Assembly: GCA_963665555.2 (NCBI GenBank)
Contig: OY762308.1
Span: 3,224,001 to 3,288,000, forward strand
Direction: 5' to 3'
Source of the DNA: CAXXXW01 sp963665555
GTDB taxonomy: Bacteria; Pseudomonadota; Alphaproteobacteria; Thalassobaculales; Thalassobaculaceae
DNA length: 64,000 nt
Shown here: positions 42,571 to 51,819 of the stretch, piece by piece
Position numbering within the stretch: position 1 is the first letter of the stretch
Layout: each line of letters starts with the position of its first letter
Translations under genes and position numbers: made by a program
Notes under the pieces: model-generated
What the model was told of the DNA's origin: nothing
What the model saw: only the letters and a program-made list of their open reading frames with translations
The model's database searches: none

Positions 42571-44295
42571 ATGACCTTCGATCTTCTGATCCGCAACGGA
42601 ACAATCGTGGACGGCTCCGGGATGCCGCGCTTTCGCGGCGATGTCGGCGTGAAGGGCGGGCGCGTCGCCGAGATCGGCCGTATCCGCGCGCCCGCCGAAC
42701 GGACGATCGACGCCGAGGGCATGATCGTCGCGCCCGGCTTCATCGACGGCCACACGCATATGGACGCGCAGGTCGCCTGGGATCCGCTCGGCAGCTGCTC
42801 CTGCTGGCACGGCGTGACCACGGTCGTCATGGGCAATTGCGGCTTCGCGCTCGCGCCCTGCAAGCCCGAGGCGCGGGAGTGGTTCGCCGAATGCCTCGAG
42901 GCGGTGGAGGACATCCCGAAGGAGGCGATGGCCGCCGGGATCGACTGGCGCTGGGAGAGCTTCCCGGAATATCTCGAAACGGTGGACTCGCTGCCCAAGG
43001 CGATCAACTACGCCTCCTATATCGGCCATTCCGCGTTGCGCATGTACGCGATGGGCGAGCGCGCCCTCGACCGGGAGGCCGATGAGGACGACCTCAAGCT
43101 CATGGCGGGCCTGGTCCAGGAGGCGCTCAGGGCCGGCGCGATGGGCCTGTCGACGTCGCGCTCCAACACGCATATCCGCCCCGACGGCGGGCCGGTGGCG
43201 AGCCGGATCGCCAACTGGGAGGAGATCGCCCGGCTGGTCGGCGCGATGGCCGAACTCAACGCCGGCATTTTCCAGATCGGCCCGGACATTTCCGGCGGCG
43301 CGGCGCAGCGCGCCTTCCTGGAGGAACTGGGGCGGATCGCGGTGGACAGCGGCCGGCCGGTCATGTTCGGCGCGGCCGCCACCAACCAGGGCGACCGGCC
43401 CAACCCGTGGCAGTACCAGTTCGAGTGGATGGACCGGCAGGCGGCGCAAGGCGCCCGCGTCTTCGGCCAGGCGACGACGCGCTCGATCAACGCGCTGTTC
43501 TCGCTCAAATCCTACCTGCCCTTCGACGCCCTGCCGTCGTGGAAGGAAATCCGCGGCCTCTCGCCGGAGGAGCAGGCCGCGCGGTTCCGCGACGCCGAGA
43601 CCCGCGCCCGCCTGGTGGCGGACGAGGCCGGGATGCGCCCGAAGGGGACCGAGTTCCAGGGCGGCGGCGCGGCCACCACCGATCCCCGCAAGCCCGACTA
43701 CGACAACCTGTTCCCGATGTTCGACGTGAAGTGGGACGACCCGAGCATCGCCGACCTCGCGCGCCAGGACGGGCGCAACCCGGTCGAGGTCATGCTCGAC
43801 CTGATGGTCGAGAAACCGGACCTGGTGTTCGTGCAGCCCATCGTGAACGAGGACCCCGAAGTGGTGGGCCGGATCCTGAAACACCCGCGCTCGCTGGCGA
43901 CCTTCTCCGATTCCGGCGCCCATGTGTGCCAGGAGATGGGATCGTCGCTGCAGACCCACATGCTGAGCTACTGGGTGCGCGGCCGCCAGGCCTTCACGCT
44001 GGAGGAGGCGGTGCGGATGCTGAGCTTCGAGAACGCGTCGGCCTGGGGCATGGCGGACCGCGGCCTGCTGCGCGAGGGCATGGCGGCGGACATCGTGGTG
44101 TTCGACGAGAACGAGGTGCGGCCGAGCCTGCCGACGGTCGAGCACGACCTGCCGGGCGGCGCGCGGCGGCTGGTCCAGAAGGCGGAGGGCATCGCGGCCA
44201 CGGTGGTGAACGGCGAGGTCACGCTGGAGAACGGCGAGGCGACGGGCGCCGTCCCCGGCCGGACCGTCCGCGGCCCGCTGGCGAAGGCGGCGTAG
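42571..44295 (+). CDS. N-acyl-D-amino-acid deacylase family amidohydrolase
   Basis: A 574-residue metal-dependent amidohydrolase of the D-aminoacylase group. The small beta domain holds LLIRNGTIVDGSGMPRFRGD. The metal site is PGFIDGHTHMDAQVAWDPLG. The signature GVTTVVMGNCGFALAP and MGLSTSR are conserved. LATFSDSGAHVCQEMG carries the late catalytic Asp, and the C-terminal beta strands return with ADIVVFDENEV. It releases D-amino acids from N-acylated forms. Being next to a peptide ABC transporter, it may process imported D-amino-acid-containing peptides. GGGAGGG lies 11 bases upstream of the ATG. Confidence 0.9.
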   Translation: MTFDLLIRNGTIVDGSGMPRFRGDVGVKGGRVAEIGRIRAPAERTIDAEGMIVAPGFIDGHTHMDAQVAWDPLGSCSCWHGVTTVVMGNCGFALAPCKPEAREWFAECLEAVEDIPKEAMAAGIDWRWESFPEYLETVDSLPKAINYASYIGHSALRMYAMGERALDREADEDDLKLMAGLVQEALRAGAMGLSTSRSNTHIRPDGGPVASRIANWEEIARLVGAMAELNAGIFQIGPDISGGAAQRAFLEELGRIAVDSGRPVMFGAAATNQGDRPNPWQYQFEWMDRQAAQGARVFGQATTRSINALFSLKSYLPFDALPSWKEIRGLSPEEQAARFRDAETRARLVADEAGMRPKGTEFQGGGAATTDPRKPDYDNLFPMFDVKWDDPSIADLARQDGRNPVEVMLDLMVEKPDLVFVQPIVNEDPEVVGRILKHPRSLATFSDSGAHVCQEMGSSLQTHMLSYWVRGRQAFTLEEAVRMLSFENASAWGMADRGLLREGMAADIVVFDENEVRPSLPTVEHDLPGGARRLVQKAEGIAATVVNGEVTLENGEATGAVPGRTVRGPLAKAA

Positions 44296-44340
44296 GCGCG
44301 GCGCGGCGAACGGGGCGGCCGGGGCCGGGCGGATTTTCCC

Positions 44341-44368
44341 TTGCCGCGACCGCGCCGCCGCCGATAAT
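44341..44368 (+). promoter_or_regulatory. Promoter upstream of the A+T-richer gene pair
   Basis: TTGCCG (44341-44346), 16-bp spacer, GATAAT (44363-44368, one mismatch from TATAAT). The leader to the ATG at 44460 would be about 85 bases. Confidence 0.5.
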
Positions 44369-44459
44369 CGGCCGGAGCGGCGCGGTCGCGGCGCTCGGGG
44401 GCGCGGGGAGCGGCGCGGCCTGACGCCCGGCCGGCCGGCCGGAAGACTGGAGGACGGCG

Positions 44460-44765
44460 ATGACCACGCTCAACATGCGCGACGCGGCCGAGGACGGCCG
44501 TCGTCACTACCTGACGGGGCTCGAGGCGGGACAGCGCGCGCGGAAAAGACTCGGGATCGCGGAATTGGACCGGGACGGCTTTCCGGTGAAAGTCGTCGTG
44601 CCCAACGAAATTCACATGATCACGCCGACATTTTTCATCGGAATGTTCGGACCGAGCGTGGACTATCTCGGCGGCGCGGACGGGTTTATGAAACAGTACG
44701 AATTCGATTGCACCCCGTTGATGCACCGGCAGATTCGCAACCGCGTTCGAAGTGTTACGGTCTGA
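44460..44765 (+). CDS. Small STAS-like (DUF4325-like) protein, unrecognised
   Basis: A 101-residue soluble protein. The core VVVPNEIHMITPTFFIGMFG followed by a Gly-rich turn and a helix (MKQYEFDCTPLMHRQIRNRV) is reminiscent of the STAS-like DUF4325 pattern (strand, IT-x-(S/T)F helix, strand). This is a weak resemblance made by eye. GGAGG lies 6 bases before the ATG. Codon use is less G+C-biased than the neighbours. It is 15 bp upstream of a membrane protein on the same strand, so the two form a unit. Confidence 0.5.
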   Translation: MTTLNMRDAAEDGRRHYLTGLEAGQRARKRLGIAELDRDGFPVKVVVPNEIHMITPTFFIGMFGPSVDYLGGADGFMKQYEFDCTPLMHRQIRNRVRSVTV

Positions 44766-44780
44766 TCCGGAACCCCGCCG

Positions 44781-45497
44781 ATGCGTATTGCGCCAAGCCG
44801 CCGGCGTTGCGTGGCCGCGCTGCTCGCGGCGGCTTTCGCCGCCGCCGCCGTGGCGCCGGGCGACGCCGGAGCCGCCGGCGACGAGGATCGCGTCTCGCGC
44901 CTCGAACGGAAAGTCGCGGACCTCGAAGAGGAAGTCGGAAATATCGACACCGAGTTGACGATTTTCGAGTGGATCGGCGCGGGATCTGGGGTTGTCGTGG
45001 TCATCGGCAATTTCGTGTGGATTTTCGTATATAGACGCCAAAATCGAACCGAGGCGGAAATCAGGGATTTCGAAAGAAATTACGAAGACGAGATCGTTTC
45101 CACGCTCGGAACCGTAAGGGAGACTGTCAGCAAGCTGACACGGGTCGCAAACCGCATAAGCGAAGAAAAAAGCCTGGAGGAATTCTACAATATCTCGGAG
45201 AACGAATGGCCGATGGCGCATGAGCGGCTCGCCGAAAAACTGAAAGATTTGGATACAAGTTCTATCGCTTCCCACCAAAATTGGGAGATCATCATTCGTA
45301 AATATGTCGATTTTATTGGCGACTCCATGAATATTATTACCAAGGATCGGAATAATTCCAAGCAAGTGACCGACGCGGTCCGGGATATCGAGGACGCCGC
45401 CCGGGGCATATCGAACGATGTCAAAACCGCGTTGACGGAGCACAAGGCCTCCTTGAGGCGTTGGTGGAGTTGGCCGAGCTTGTGGAGCCGGAGCTGA
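44781..45497 (+). CDS. Coiled-coil membrane protein of unknown function, A+T-richer
   Basis: A 238-residue protein: signal peptide or anchor (about 10-30), an external heptad-repeat stretch (DRVSRLERKVADLEEEVGNI), a membrane helix (about 62-84), then a long cytoplasmic helical domain (FERNYEDEIVSTLGTVRETV, ISEEKSLEEFYNISENEWPM, YVDFIGDSMNIITKDRNNS). Bases 45000-45400 use many AAT, AAA, ATT and TAT codons, unlike anything else here, suggesting recent transfer. No domain recognised. The 3' end abuts the convergent carboxylase gene. The external coiled coil plus internal helical domain would suit a signalling or defence-type sensor, which is inference. Confidence 0.6.
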   Translation: MRIAPSRRRCVAALLAAAFAAAAVAPGDAGAAGDEDRVSRLERKVADLEEEVGNIDTELTIFEWIGAGSGVVVVIGNFVWIFVYRRQNRTEAEIRDFERNYEDEIVSTLGTVRETVSKLTRVANRISEEKSLEEFYNISENEWPMAHERLAEKLKDLDTSSIASHQNWEIIIRKYVDFIGDSMNIITKDRNNSKQVTDAVRDIEDAARGISNDVKTALTEHKASLRRWWSWPSLWSRS

Positions 45498-45531
45498 ACC
45501 CCGCCGCCGCCCCGCCGGCCCTCTCCCGCCC

Positions 45532-48500
45532 CTACCACGTGTCGATCCAGGGGCGTTTCTTTTCCGTCCGGGGGGCGCGCGGCGGCGTGGCGTCGAGGCC
45601 GGCGGCGAGCCAGCGGCGGGTGTCGGCCGGGTCGATCGTGTCGTCGATCTCGAACAGCGAGGCGGTGTTGAGCGCCTTGCCGCGCTCGTAGGCCTCGGCC
45701 ACCATCCGCTCGTAGGCGGCCCGCCGCTCGTCCACGTCCGCGATCGCCGCCAGCACATCGCGGAAGCCGAGCTTGACCGCCCCCTCCAGCCCCATGCCGC
45801 CGTACTCCCCGGTCGGCCAGGAGATCGCGAAGAAGGGCGCGTGGAAGCCGCCGCCCGCCATCGCCTGCGCCCCCAGGCCGTAGGCCTTGCGCAGCACCAC
45901 CGTGAAGATCGGCACGGTGACGTTCGCCCCGATCACGTAGAGCCGGCAGCAGTGGCGCACCAGCGCGGCGCGCTCCGCCTCCGGGCCGACCATGTTGCCC
46001 GGCGTGTCGCAGAGCGAAACGATGGGAAGGTCGTGCGCGTCGCACAGCTGCATGAACCGCGCCGCCTTGTCCGCCGCGTCGGAATCGATCGCGCCGCCGA
46101 GATGGCGCGGGTTGTTGGCGAGGATCCCCACCGGCCGCCCCTCGATCCGGGCCAGCGCCGTCACCATGCCGAGGCCGAAATCGCGCCGCAGTTCGAGGAC
46201 GGAGCCGGTGTCGGCGATCGTCTCGACGGCGCGGCGCACCTCGTAGACGCGCAGCCGGTTCTCCGGCACGACATGGCGCAACAGGCGCTGGTCGGCGCAT
46301 TCCCATTCGGGGAGCGTTCCCTGGAAGTAGGAGAGGTATTTTTTCGCCGCCGCCACGGCCTCGGCCTCGTCGGCGACGGCGATGTCGATCACGCCGTTGC
46401 GGCGCATGACATCGGACGGCCCCACCTCCTCCGGGCGGAACACGCCGAGGCCGCCGCCCTCGATCATCGCCGGGCCGCCCATGCCGATGGTGGCGTTCGC
46501 GGTGGCGATCGTCACGTCGCAGCAGCCGAGGATCACCGCGTTGCCGGCGAAGCAGCGCCCGGAGGCGATGCCCACCATCGGCGCGCCGCCGCTGAGGCGG
46601 CCGAACAGGTGGAAGGCCGGCGTGTGCAGGTTGCCGGCGTAGAACCCGTCGGTGTCGCCCGGCCGCCCGCCGCCGCCCTCGGCCAGGAACACCACCGGCA
46701 GCCGCCAGCGTTCGGCGAGCCGGAACAGGCGGTCCTTCTTCTGGTGGTTCTTCTTGCCCTGGGTCCCGGCCAGCACGGCGTAGTCGTAGGACATCACCAT
46801 GCAGCGCGTGTCCGCGCCGGGCAGCAGCGCGCCGTTGACCCGGCCGATCCCGCCGATCAGCCCGTCGGCGGGGGTGCGGCGGATCAGCTCCTCGACCGGC
46901 GTCCGCGACCGCCGCGCGGCGATGACCATCGGGCCGTACTCGATGAAGGAGCCGGGATCGACCAGGTCCTCGACATTCTCGCGGGCGGTGCGCTGGCCGG
47001 TCCGGCGCCGCCGCGCGACCGCTTCCGGCCGGTTCGCGTCGAGGCCGAGGGCGCGGCGCGCCTCCACCTCGGCGAGGTCCGGGCGGATCGCGTCGAGGTC
47101 CGGCCCGCCGGCCTCCTCCGCCGCCGCGGCCGCGGCCTCCCCCTCCTCGACCGTCAGCAGCGTGCTGCCCTCGAACACCGTGTCGCCGACGGCGACATCG
47201 ATCCGGCGCACCGTCCCGCCAACCTCGGCCGCGATCTCGTGCTCCATCTTCATGGAGTCCATGACGACCAGGGTCTGCCCGGCCCGCACGGCGTCGCCCG
47301 GCGCGGCCTCGATGGACAGGATGGCGCCGGGCATGGGCGCGCGCAGGACATGGCCGCCGCCGGAATCGCCGGCCCCGGCCGCGCCGTCCGCCGCCGCCGC
47401 GCCCGCGCGCCCGTGGTCGAGCACGGCGAGGGGGTCGGCGCCGTCCACCCGCGCCCCGGCCAGACGGGCCCGCGGCGCGTCCCCGGCCGCGTCGGGCGCC
47501 GCGGCGAACCGGCGCGCCGGCAAGGCGGCGGCCCGGGCGGCCAGCGCGGCGGCCTCCCGCTCGACGAAGCCGGTGTCGAGGCGGTAGCCCTCCCATTCCG
47601 GCCGCGCCAGCGCCGCCCGCAGGAAGGCGATGTTGGAGTCCGCGCCCTCCAGCCGGAACTCCGCCAGCGCGCGCTCCGCCTTCGCCGCCGCCGCCGCGAC
47701 GCCGCCCGTCGGCGCGTGGACCGTGACCTTGGCGAGCAGCGGATCGTAGAGCGGACTCGTCCGGTAGCCGGCATAGGCGCAGTGGTCCACCCGCACGCCC
47801 GGCCCCGTCGGCGGCTCGAAGACGGAGAGCCGCCCGCCCGAGGGCCGCGTCCCGCCGTCCGCCGTCATGGTTTCGAGGTTGACCCGCGCCTGGACCGCGC
47901 GGCCCCGGGGCGCCGGCGGCTCGAACCCGGCGAGGCCGGCGCCGGCGGCGATGTCGAACTGCATCCGCGCGAGGTCGAGGCCGGTCGTCGCCTCCGTCAC
48001 CGTGTGCTCGACCTGGAGGCGGGCGTTGAACTCGATGAAGGCGATGGAGCCGTCGGCTTCGAGCAGGAATTCCGCCGTGCCCAGCCCGCGATAGCCCGCC
48101 GCCCGCGCGAGCGCCAGCGCGTGTCCGGCGAGGGCGTCGCGCGTCGCGTCGTCGAGGCCGGGGGCGGGCGCGACCTCGATAATCTTCTGGCGGCGGCGCT
48201 GCAGGCTGCAATCGCGGTCGCCCAGCGCGACGGCGTGGCCGTCGGCGCCGACCGCGACCTGGACCTCGACATGGCGCGCGGCGGGAACGAGCCGCTCGAC
48301 ATAGAGCGCGCCGTCGCCGAAGGCGGCCGCCGCCTCGGACCGGCAGCGCGCCATCGCGGCTTCGAGGCCGGCCGGGCCGGAGACCGCGCGCATCCCGCGC
48401 CCGCCGCCGCCGGCCACCGCCTTCACCATGACGGCGCCGCCGGGGCCGAGGCTTTCGAGGAAGGCGCGCGCCTCCTCCGGGCCGGTCGGGCCGTCGGTTC

Positions 48501-48891
48501 CCGCGACGACCGGAACCCCCTCGGCCCGGGCCAGCGCCCGGCTCCGCGCCTTGTCGCCGAACAGCGCCAGCGCCTCCGGCGGCGGCCCGACGAAAACGAG
48601 GCCGGCCGCCCCGGCGGCGCGCGCGAAAGCCGCGCTTTCGGAGAGGAAGCCGTAGCCGGGATGGATCGCGTCGGCCCCCGCCTCCAGCGCGGCGGCGACA
48701 ACGGCCTCGATGTCGAGATAGGCCGCCGGTCCCCGGCCGGGCAGCGCGGCCGCGCGCGCCGCGCCGAGGACATGCAGGCTGTCGGCGTCGTCCGCGGCGT
48801 ACAGCGCCGTCGCCTCCAGCCCCGCCTCGGCCGCCGCCCGCGCGATCCGGATGGAGATTTCGCCGCGGTTGGCGATCGCCACATGCTTCAT
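45532..48891 (-). CDS. Single-chain biotin-dependent acyl-CoA carboxylase (BC-BCCP-CT)
   Basis: A 1119-residue protein carrying all three functions of a biotin carboxylase. Residues about 1-445 are biotin carboxylase (KHVAIANRGEISIRIARAA, ATP-grasp VMVKAVAGGGGRGMR, EFNARLQVEHTVTE). About 505-580 is the biotinyl domain with K548 in MDSMKMEHE. About 620-1119 is a carboxyltransferase (RTARENVEDLVDPGSFIEYG, GKKNHQKKDRLFRLAERW, GGGFHAPFFAISWPTGEYGG). This order is that of the single-chain multidomain acyl-CoA carboxylases. Substrate may be acetyl-, propionyl- or longer acyl-CoA. The biotin motif has S instead of A before MKM. It starts 35 bp after the ABC permease gene on the same strand. Confidence 0.92.
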   Translation of the reverse strand: MKHVAIANRGEISIRIARAAAEAGLEATALYAADDADSLHVLGAARAAALPGRGPAAYLDIEAVVAAALEAGADAIHPGYGFLSESAAFARAAGAAGLVFVGPPPEALALFGDKARSRALARAEGVPVVAGTDGPTGPEEARAFLESLGPGGAVMVKAVAGGGGRGMRAVSGPAGLEAAMARCRSEAAAAFGDGALYVERLVPAARHVEVQVAVGADGHAVALGDRDCSLQRRRQKIIEVAPAPGLDDATRDALAGHALALARAAGYRGLGTAEFLLEADGSIAFIEFNARLQVEHTVTEATTGLDLARMQFDIAAGAGLAGFEPPAPRGRAVQARVNLETMTADGGTRPSGGRLSVFEPPTGPGVRVDHCAYAGYRTSPLYDPLLAKVTVHAPTGGVAAAAAKAERALAEFRLEGADSNIAFLRAALARPEWEGYRLDTGFVEREAAALAARAAALPARRFAAAPDAAGDAPRARLAGARVDGADPLAVLDHGRAGAAAADGAAGAGDSGGGHVLRAPMPGAILSIEAAPGDAVRAGQTLVVMDSMKMEHEIAAEVGGTVRRIDVAVGDTVFEGSTLLTVEEGEAAAAAAEEAGGPDLDAIRPDLAEVEARRALGLDANRPEAVARRRRTGQRTARENVEDLVDPGSFIEYGPMVIAARRSRTPVEELIRRTPADGLIGGIGRVNGALLPGADTRCMVMSYDYAVLAGTQGKKNHQKKDRLFRLAERWRLPVVFLAEGGGGRPGDTDGFYAGNLHTPAFHLFGRLSGGAPMVGIASGRCFAGNAVILGCCDVTIATANATIGMGGPAMIEGGGLGVFRPEEVGPSDVMRRNGVIDIAVADEAEAVAAAKKYLSYFQGTLPEWECADQRLLRHVVPENRLRVYEVRRAVETIADTGSVLELRRDFGLGMVTALARIEGRPVGILANNPRHLGGAIDSDAADKAARFMQLCDAHDLPIVSLCDTPGNMVGPEAERAALVRHCCRLYVIGANVTVPIFTVVLRKAYGLGAQAMAGGGFHAPFFAISWPTGEYGGMGLEGAVKLGFRDVLAAIADVDERRAAYERMVAEAYERGKALNTASLFEIDDTIDPADTRRWLAAGLDATPPRAPRTEKKRPWIDTW

Positions 48892-48926
48892 CTTCCGGCG
48901 TCCTCCCGGTTCGCGCGCCCGTCCCG

Positions 48927-49739
48927 TCAGCGGGACTTGCCGAAGACCTGCGCCAGCGCCAGCAGGGCGGAGGACACGACGATCATGATCGTCGAGATCG
49001 ACGCGATGGTGGGGTCGATCTGGTCGCGCAGCGCGTTGAACATGTTGCGCGTCAGCGTCGAATAGTCGCCGCCGGAAACGAACATGGCGATGATCACCTC
49101 GTCGAAGGAGGTCAGGAACGACAGCAGCGCCGAGGTGACGATCGAGAACCGGATCTGCGGCAGCGTCACCGTCATGAACGCCCGCGCCCGCGAGGCGCCG
49201 AGGCCGCGCGCCGCCATCTCCTGGTTCATGTCGTAACTCTTCAGCGCCGCGCCGACGATAATGACCACCAGCGGCAGCGCCAGGATCGAATGCGCGACGA
49301 CCAGCCCGGCCAGCGTGTTGACCAGGTTCAGCCGCACGAAGGCGTAGAACGCCCCGATCGCCACCAGGATCACCGGGACCGCGATCGGCGTCACCAACAG
49401 GACGAAGGCCGCCCGCGCCCAGCGGTGGCCGGAGACATGCAGGCCATAGGCCGCCATGACGCCAATCGGCGTCGCCGCGGCCGCCGTCAGGAACCCGGCC
49501 TGGAAGGAGGTCGCCGTCGCCGACATCCATTCCGGCGAGTCGAGGTAATGCCGATACCAGCGCAGCGACCATTCGCGCGGCGGGAACTCCAGGTATTGCG
49601 AGGCCGAAAACGACATCGGGACCACGATGACCGTCGGCGCCACCAGGAAAACCATGACCAGCCCGGCGAAGGCGTAAAGCCACAGGCGCTGGCGGTGCGC
49701 GACGCCGGTCTCCGTCGCCGGGCGGTCGAGCCAGGTCAT
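48927..49739 (-). CDS. Polyamine-type ABC transporter permease (PotC-like)
   Basis: A 270-residue permease with six membrane helices. PotC-group features are VVPMSFSASQYLEFPPREWS, the periplasmic WYRHYLDSPEWMSA, and the EAA loop EMAARGLGASRARAFMTVTL. FLTSFDEVIIAMFVSGG is the typical sequence just after it. The ATG overlaps the upstream permease stop (ATGA). It is the fourth gene of the binding-protein, ATPase, permease, permease operon. Confidence 0.93.
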   Translation of the reverse strand: MTWLDRPATETGVAHRQRLWLYAFAGLVMVFLVAPTVIVVPMSFSASQYLEFPPREWSLRWYRHYLDSPEWMSATATSFQAGFLTAAAATPIGVMAAYGLHVSGHRWARAAFVLLVTPIAVPVILVAIGAFYAFVRLNLVNTLAGLVVAHSILALPLVVIIVGAALKSYDMNQEMAARGLGASRARAFMTVTLPQIRFSIVTSALLSFLTSFDEVIIAMFVSGGDYSTLTRNMFNALRDQIDPTIASISTIMIVVSSALLALAQVFGKSR

Positions 49740-50635
49740 CGCGCCGCCCCGCCGCCGAGCACGCGGTCGAGCCGCAACAGCCGCGACGCGGCGAGCAGGA
49801 TCGCCAGCGTCACCACCAGCAGCACCGCGCCGAGCGCGCTCGCCGCGCCCCAGTTGTAGAAAAGCTCGATCGTGTCGGCGATCTGCATCGACACCATGAT
49901 CACCCGCCCGCCGCCGAGCACCGCCGGCGTGACGAAAAACCCGAGGCACAGGATGAAGACGATCAGCGCGCCGGCGAACAGCCCCGGCAGCGACAGCGGG
50001 AAAAACACGTCCCAGAACGCCCGGACCGGCCCGGCGCCGAGATTGGCCGACGCCTTCATGTAGTCGCGGTCGATCGCCTTCATCGAGCCGTAAAGCGGCA
50101 GCACGAGGAAGGGCAGCATGATGTGGACCATGCCGATCAGCGTGCCGTTCAGGTTGTGGACCAGCTTCGCCGGCTCGTCCCACAGGCCCATGTCGATGGC
50201 CCAGCGGTTGAGCAGCCCCTTGCGCTGCAACAGCACCAGCCAGGCGTAGGTGCGCACCAGAAGCGAGGTCCAGAAGGGCAGCAGCACCGTCAACATGCAC
50301 AGCGCGGCCGCGCGCGGCGGCAGTTGCGCCAGGAAATAGGCCAGCGGGTAGCCGATCAGGACGCAGATGGCGGTGGTGAGGAAACTGACCTCGAAAGTGG
50401 TGCGGAACACGCGGGCATAGGCCTTGCTCTCCACCATCCGCGCGTAGTGTTCGAGCGAGAAGGCCCCGTCGTCGCCCAGGAAGGACAGCCAGAACAGCCA
50501 GCCGACCGGGACCGCCAGCACGACAACCACCGCGACGACCGCCGGCGCCGCCAGCGCGAACAGCGTCCAGCGTTCGCGGATCGCGGCGCGGCGCAGCGCG
50601 GCGGCGTTGGCTCCGGCGAGGCCGGCCGCCGTCAC
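49736..50635 (-). CDS. Polyamine-type ABC transporter permease (PotB-like)
   Basis: A 299-residue permease with a 25-residue cytoplasmic start, then six helices. PotB features are LLPFWTSLLVRTYAWLVLLQ, IGMVHIMLPFLVLPLYGSMK, the EAA-like loop YMKASANLGAGPVRAFWDVF, and LGFFVTPAVLGGG. GTG start at 50635 overlapping the ATPase stop by 4 bp (GTGA). Confidence 0.93.
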   Translation of the reverse strand: MTAAGLAGANAAALRRAAIRERWTLFALAAPAVVAVVVVLAVPVGWLFWLSFLGDDGAFSLEHYARMVESKAYARVFRTTFEVSFLTTAICVLIGYPLAYFLAQLPPRAAALCMLTVLLPFWTSLLVRTYAWLVLLQRKGLLNRWAIDMGLWDEPAKLVHNLNGTLIGMVHIMLPFLVLPLYGSMKAIDRDYMKASANLGAGPVRAFWDVFFPLSLPGLFAGALIVFILCLGFFVTPAVLGGGRVIMVSMQIADTIELFYNWGAASALGAVLLVVTLAILLAASRLLRLDRVLGGGAAR

Positions 50636-51753
50636 GCCGCCCCGCCCCGGGGCGCGCGCCGCGCGCCGCCCGCGCCGTCCCCGGCCGCGACCAGCACCGC
50701 GTCGTCGGCGTGGAGGCCGAGCGCGATCCGCTCCCCCGGCCGGGCGCGGGCCAGCGCCGCCCCGCTCCGCGTGTCCGAACGCACCGCCGCGACGGTCCCG
50801 TTCGCCAGCCGCGCCTGGGCCAGCACGGTGTCGCCCTGGTAGACGAGGTCGAGGACTTCGGCCTCGAAAGCGTTGACGCCCTCGGGCGCGGGCCCCTCCA
50901 GCGGGACCAGCCGCTCCGGGCGCAGCACCAGCAGCAGCGGGCCGCCGCCCTCCGGCGCGCGCGACGCCAGCAGGGGCGCGCCGGCGCAGCGCAGCGCCGC
51001 CCCGTCGCGCTCGACCGGCAGGAAAGTGGACTCGCCGATGAAATCGGCCACGAAAAGGTTGGCCGGCCGCTCGTACAGCGCGCGCGGCGCGTCGAGCTGC
51101 ATCAACCGCCCCCGGTCGATCACCGCGATCCGGTCCGACATGGTGAGCGCCTCGCGCTGGTCGTGCGTCACATAGACCGTCGTGACGCCGAGGCCGGCGT
51201 GCAGGCGGCGCAACTCGATCTGCATGTGCTCGCGCAACTGCTTGTCGAGGGCCGACAGCGGCTCGTCCATCAGCAGGATGCGCGGGCCGAACACGATGGC
51301 GCGGGCCAGCGCCACCCGCTGCTTCTGCCCGCCGGAAAGCTGGTCGATCCGGCGCGCGCCGTAGCCGCCGAGCTCGACGGTCGCCAGCGCCTCCTCGACC
51401 CGGCGGCGCGTCTCGTCCTTGCCGGCCTTCCGCAGCCTGAGCGGGTAGCCGACATTGCCGGCGACCGTCATGTGCGGGAACAGGGCGTAGTTCTGGAACA
51501 CCATGCCCACGCCGCGCCGGTGCGGCGGCTCCAGGCTCACGTCGCGGTCGCCGAACAGGACGGTCCCGCGGTCCGGCCGCGCGAACCCGGCCAGCGCCAT
51601 CAGCAGCGTGGTCTTGCCCGACCCCGACGGGCCGAGCAGGGTGAGGAACTCCCCGCCCTCGATATCGAGATCGACCTCGTCGAGCGCCCGGACCTCGCCG
51701 TAGCTCTTGGAAAGGCCCGAGATCCGGATCGGCGGGGCGCCCGTTCGGGACAT
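50632..51753 (-). CDS. Polyamine-type ABC transporter ATP-binding protein (PotA-like)
   Basis: A 373-residue ATPase. Walker A GPSGSGKTT, Q-loop VFQNYALFPHMTV, signature LSGGQKQRVALARA, Walker B LLMDEPLSALDKQ, H-loop VTHDQREALT, and a C-terminal TOBE domain (about 285-355) with ANLFVADFIGESTFLPVERD leading into it. This is the layout of spermidine/putrescine and related ATPases. It starts 66 bp after the binding-protein gene. Confidence 0.94.
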   Translation of the reverse strand: MSRTGAPPIRISGLSKSYGEVRALDEVDLDIEGGEFLTLLGPSGSGKTTLLMALAGFARPDRGTVLFGDRDVSLEPPHRRGVGMVFQNYALFPHMTVAGNVGYPLRLRKAGKDETRRRVEEALATVELGGYGARRIDQLSGGQKQRVALARAIVFGPRILLMDEPLSALDKQLREHMQIELRRLHAGLGVTTVYVTHDQREALTMSDRIAVIDRGRLMQLDAPRALYERPANLFVADFIGESTFLPVERDGAALRCAGAPLLASRAPEGGGPLLLVLRPERLVPLEGPAPEGVNAFEAEVLDLVYQGDTVLAQARLANGTVAAVRSDTRSGAALARARPGERIALGLHADDAVLVAAGDGAGGARRAPRGGAA

Positions 51754-51819
51754 GGAGGCGGTTCGCGGCGCCGGCCGCCGGGAGCGGCGCGCGGCCGCGC
51801 CGTCCCGGCGATCCCCCGG

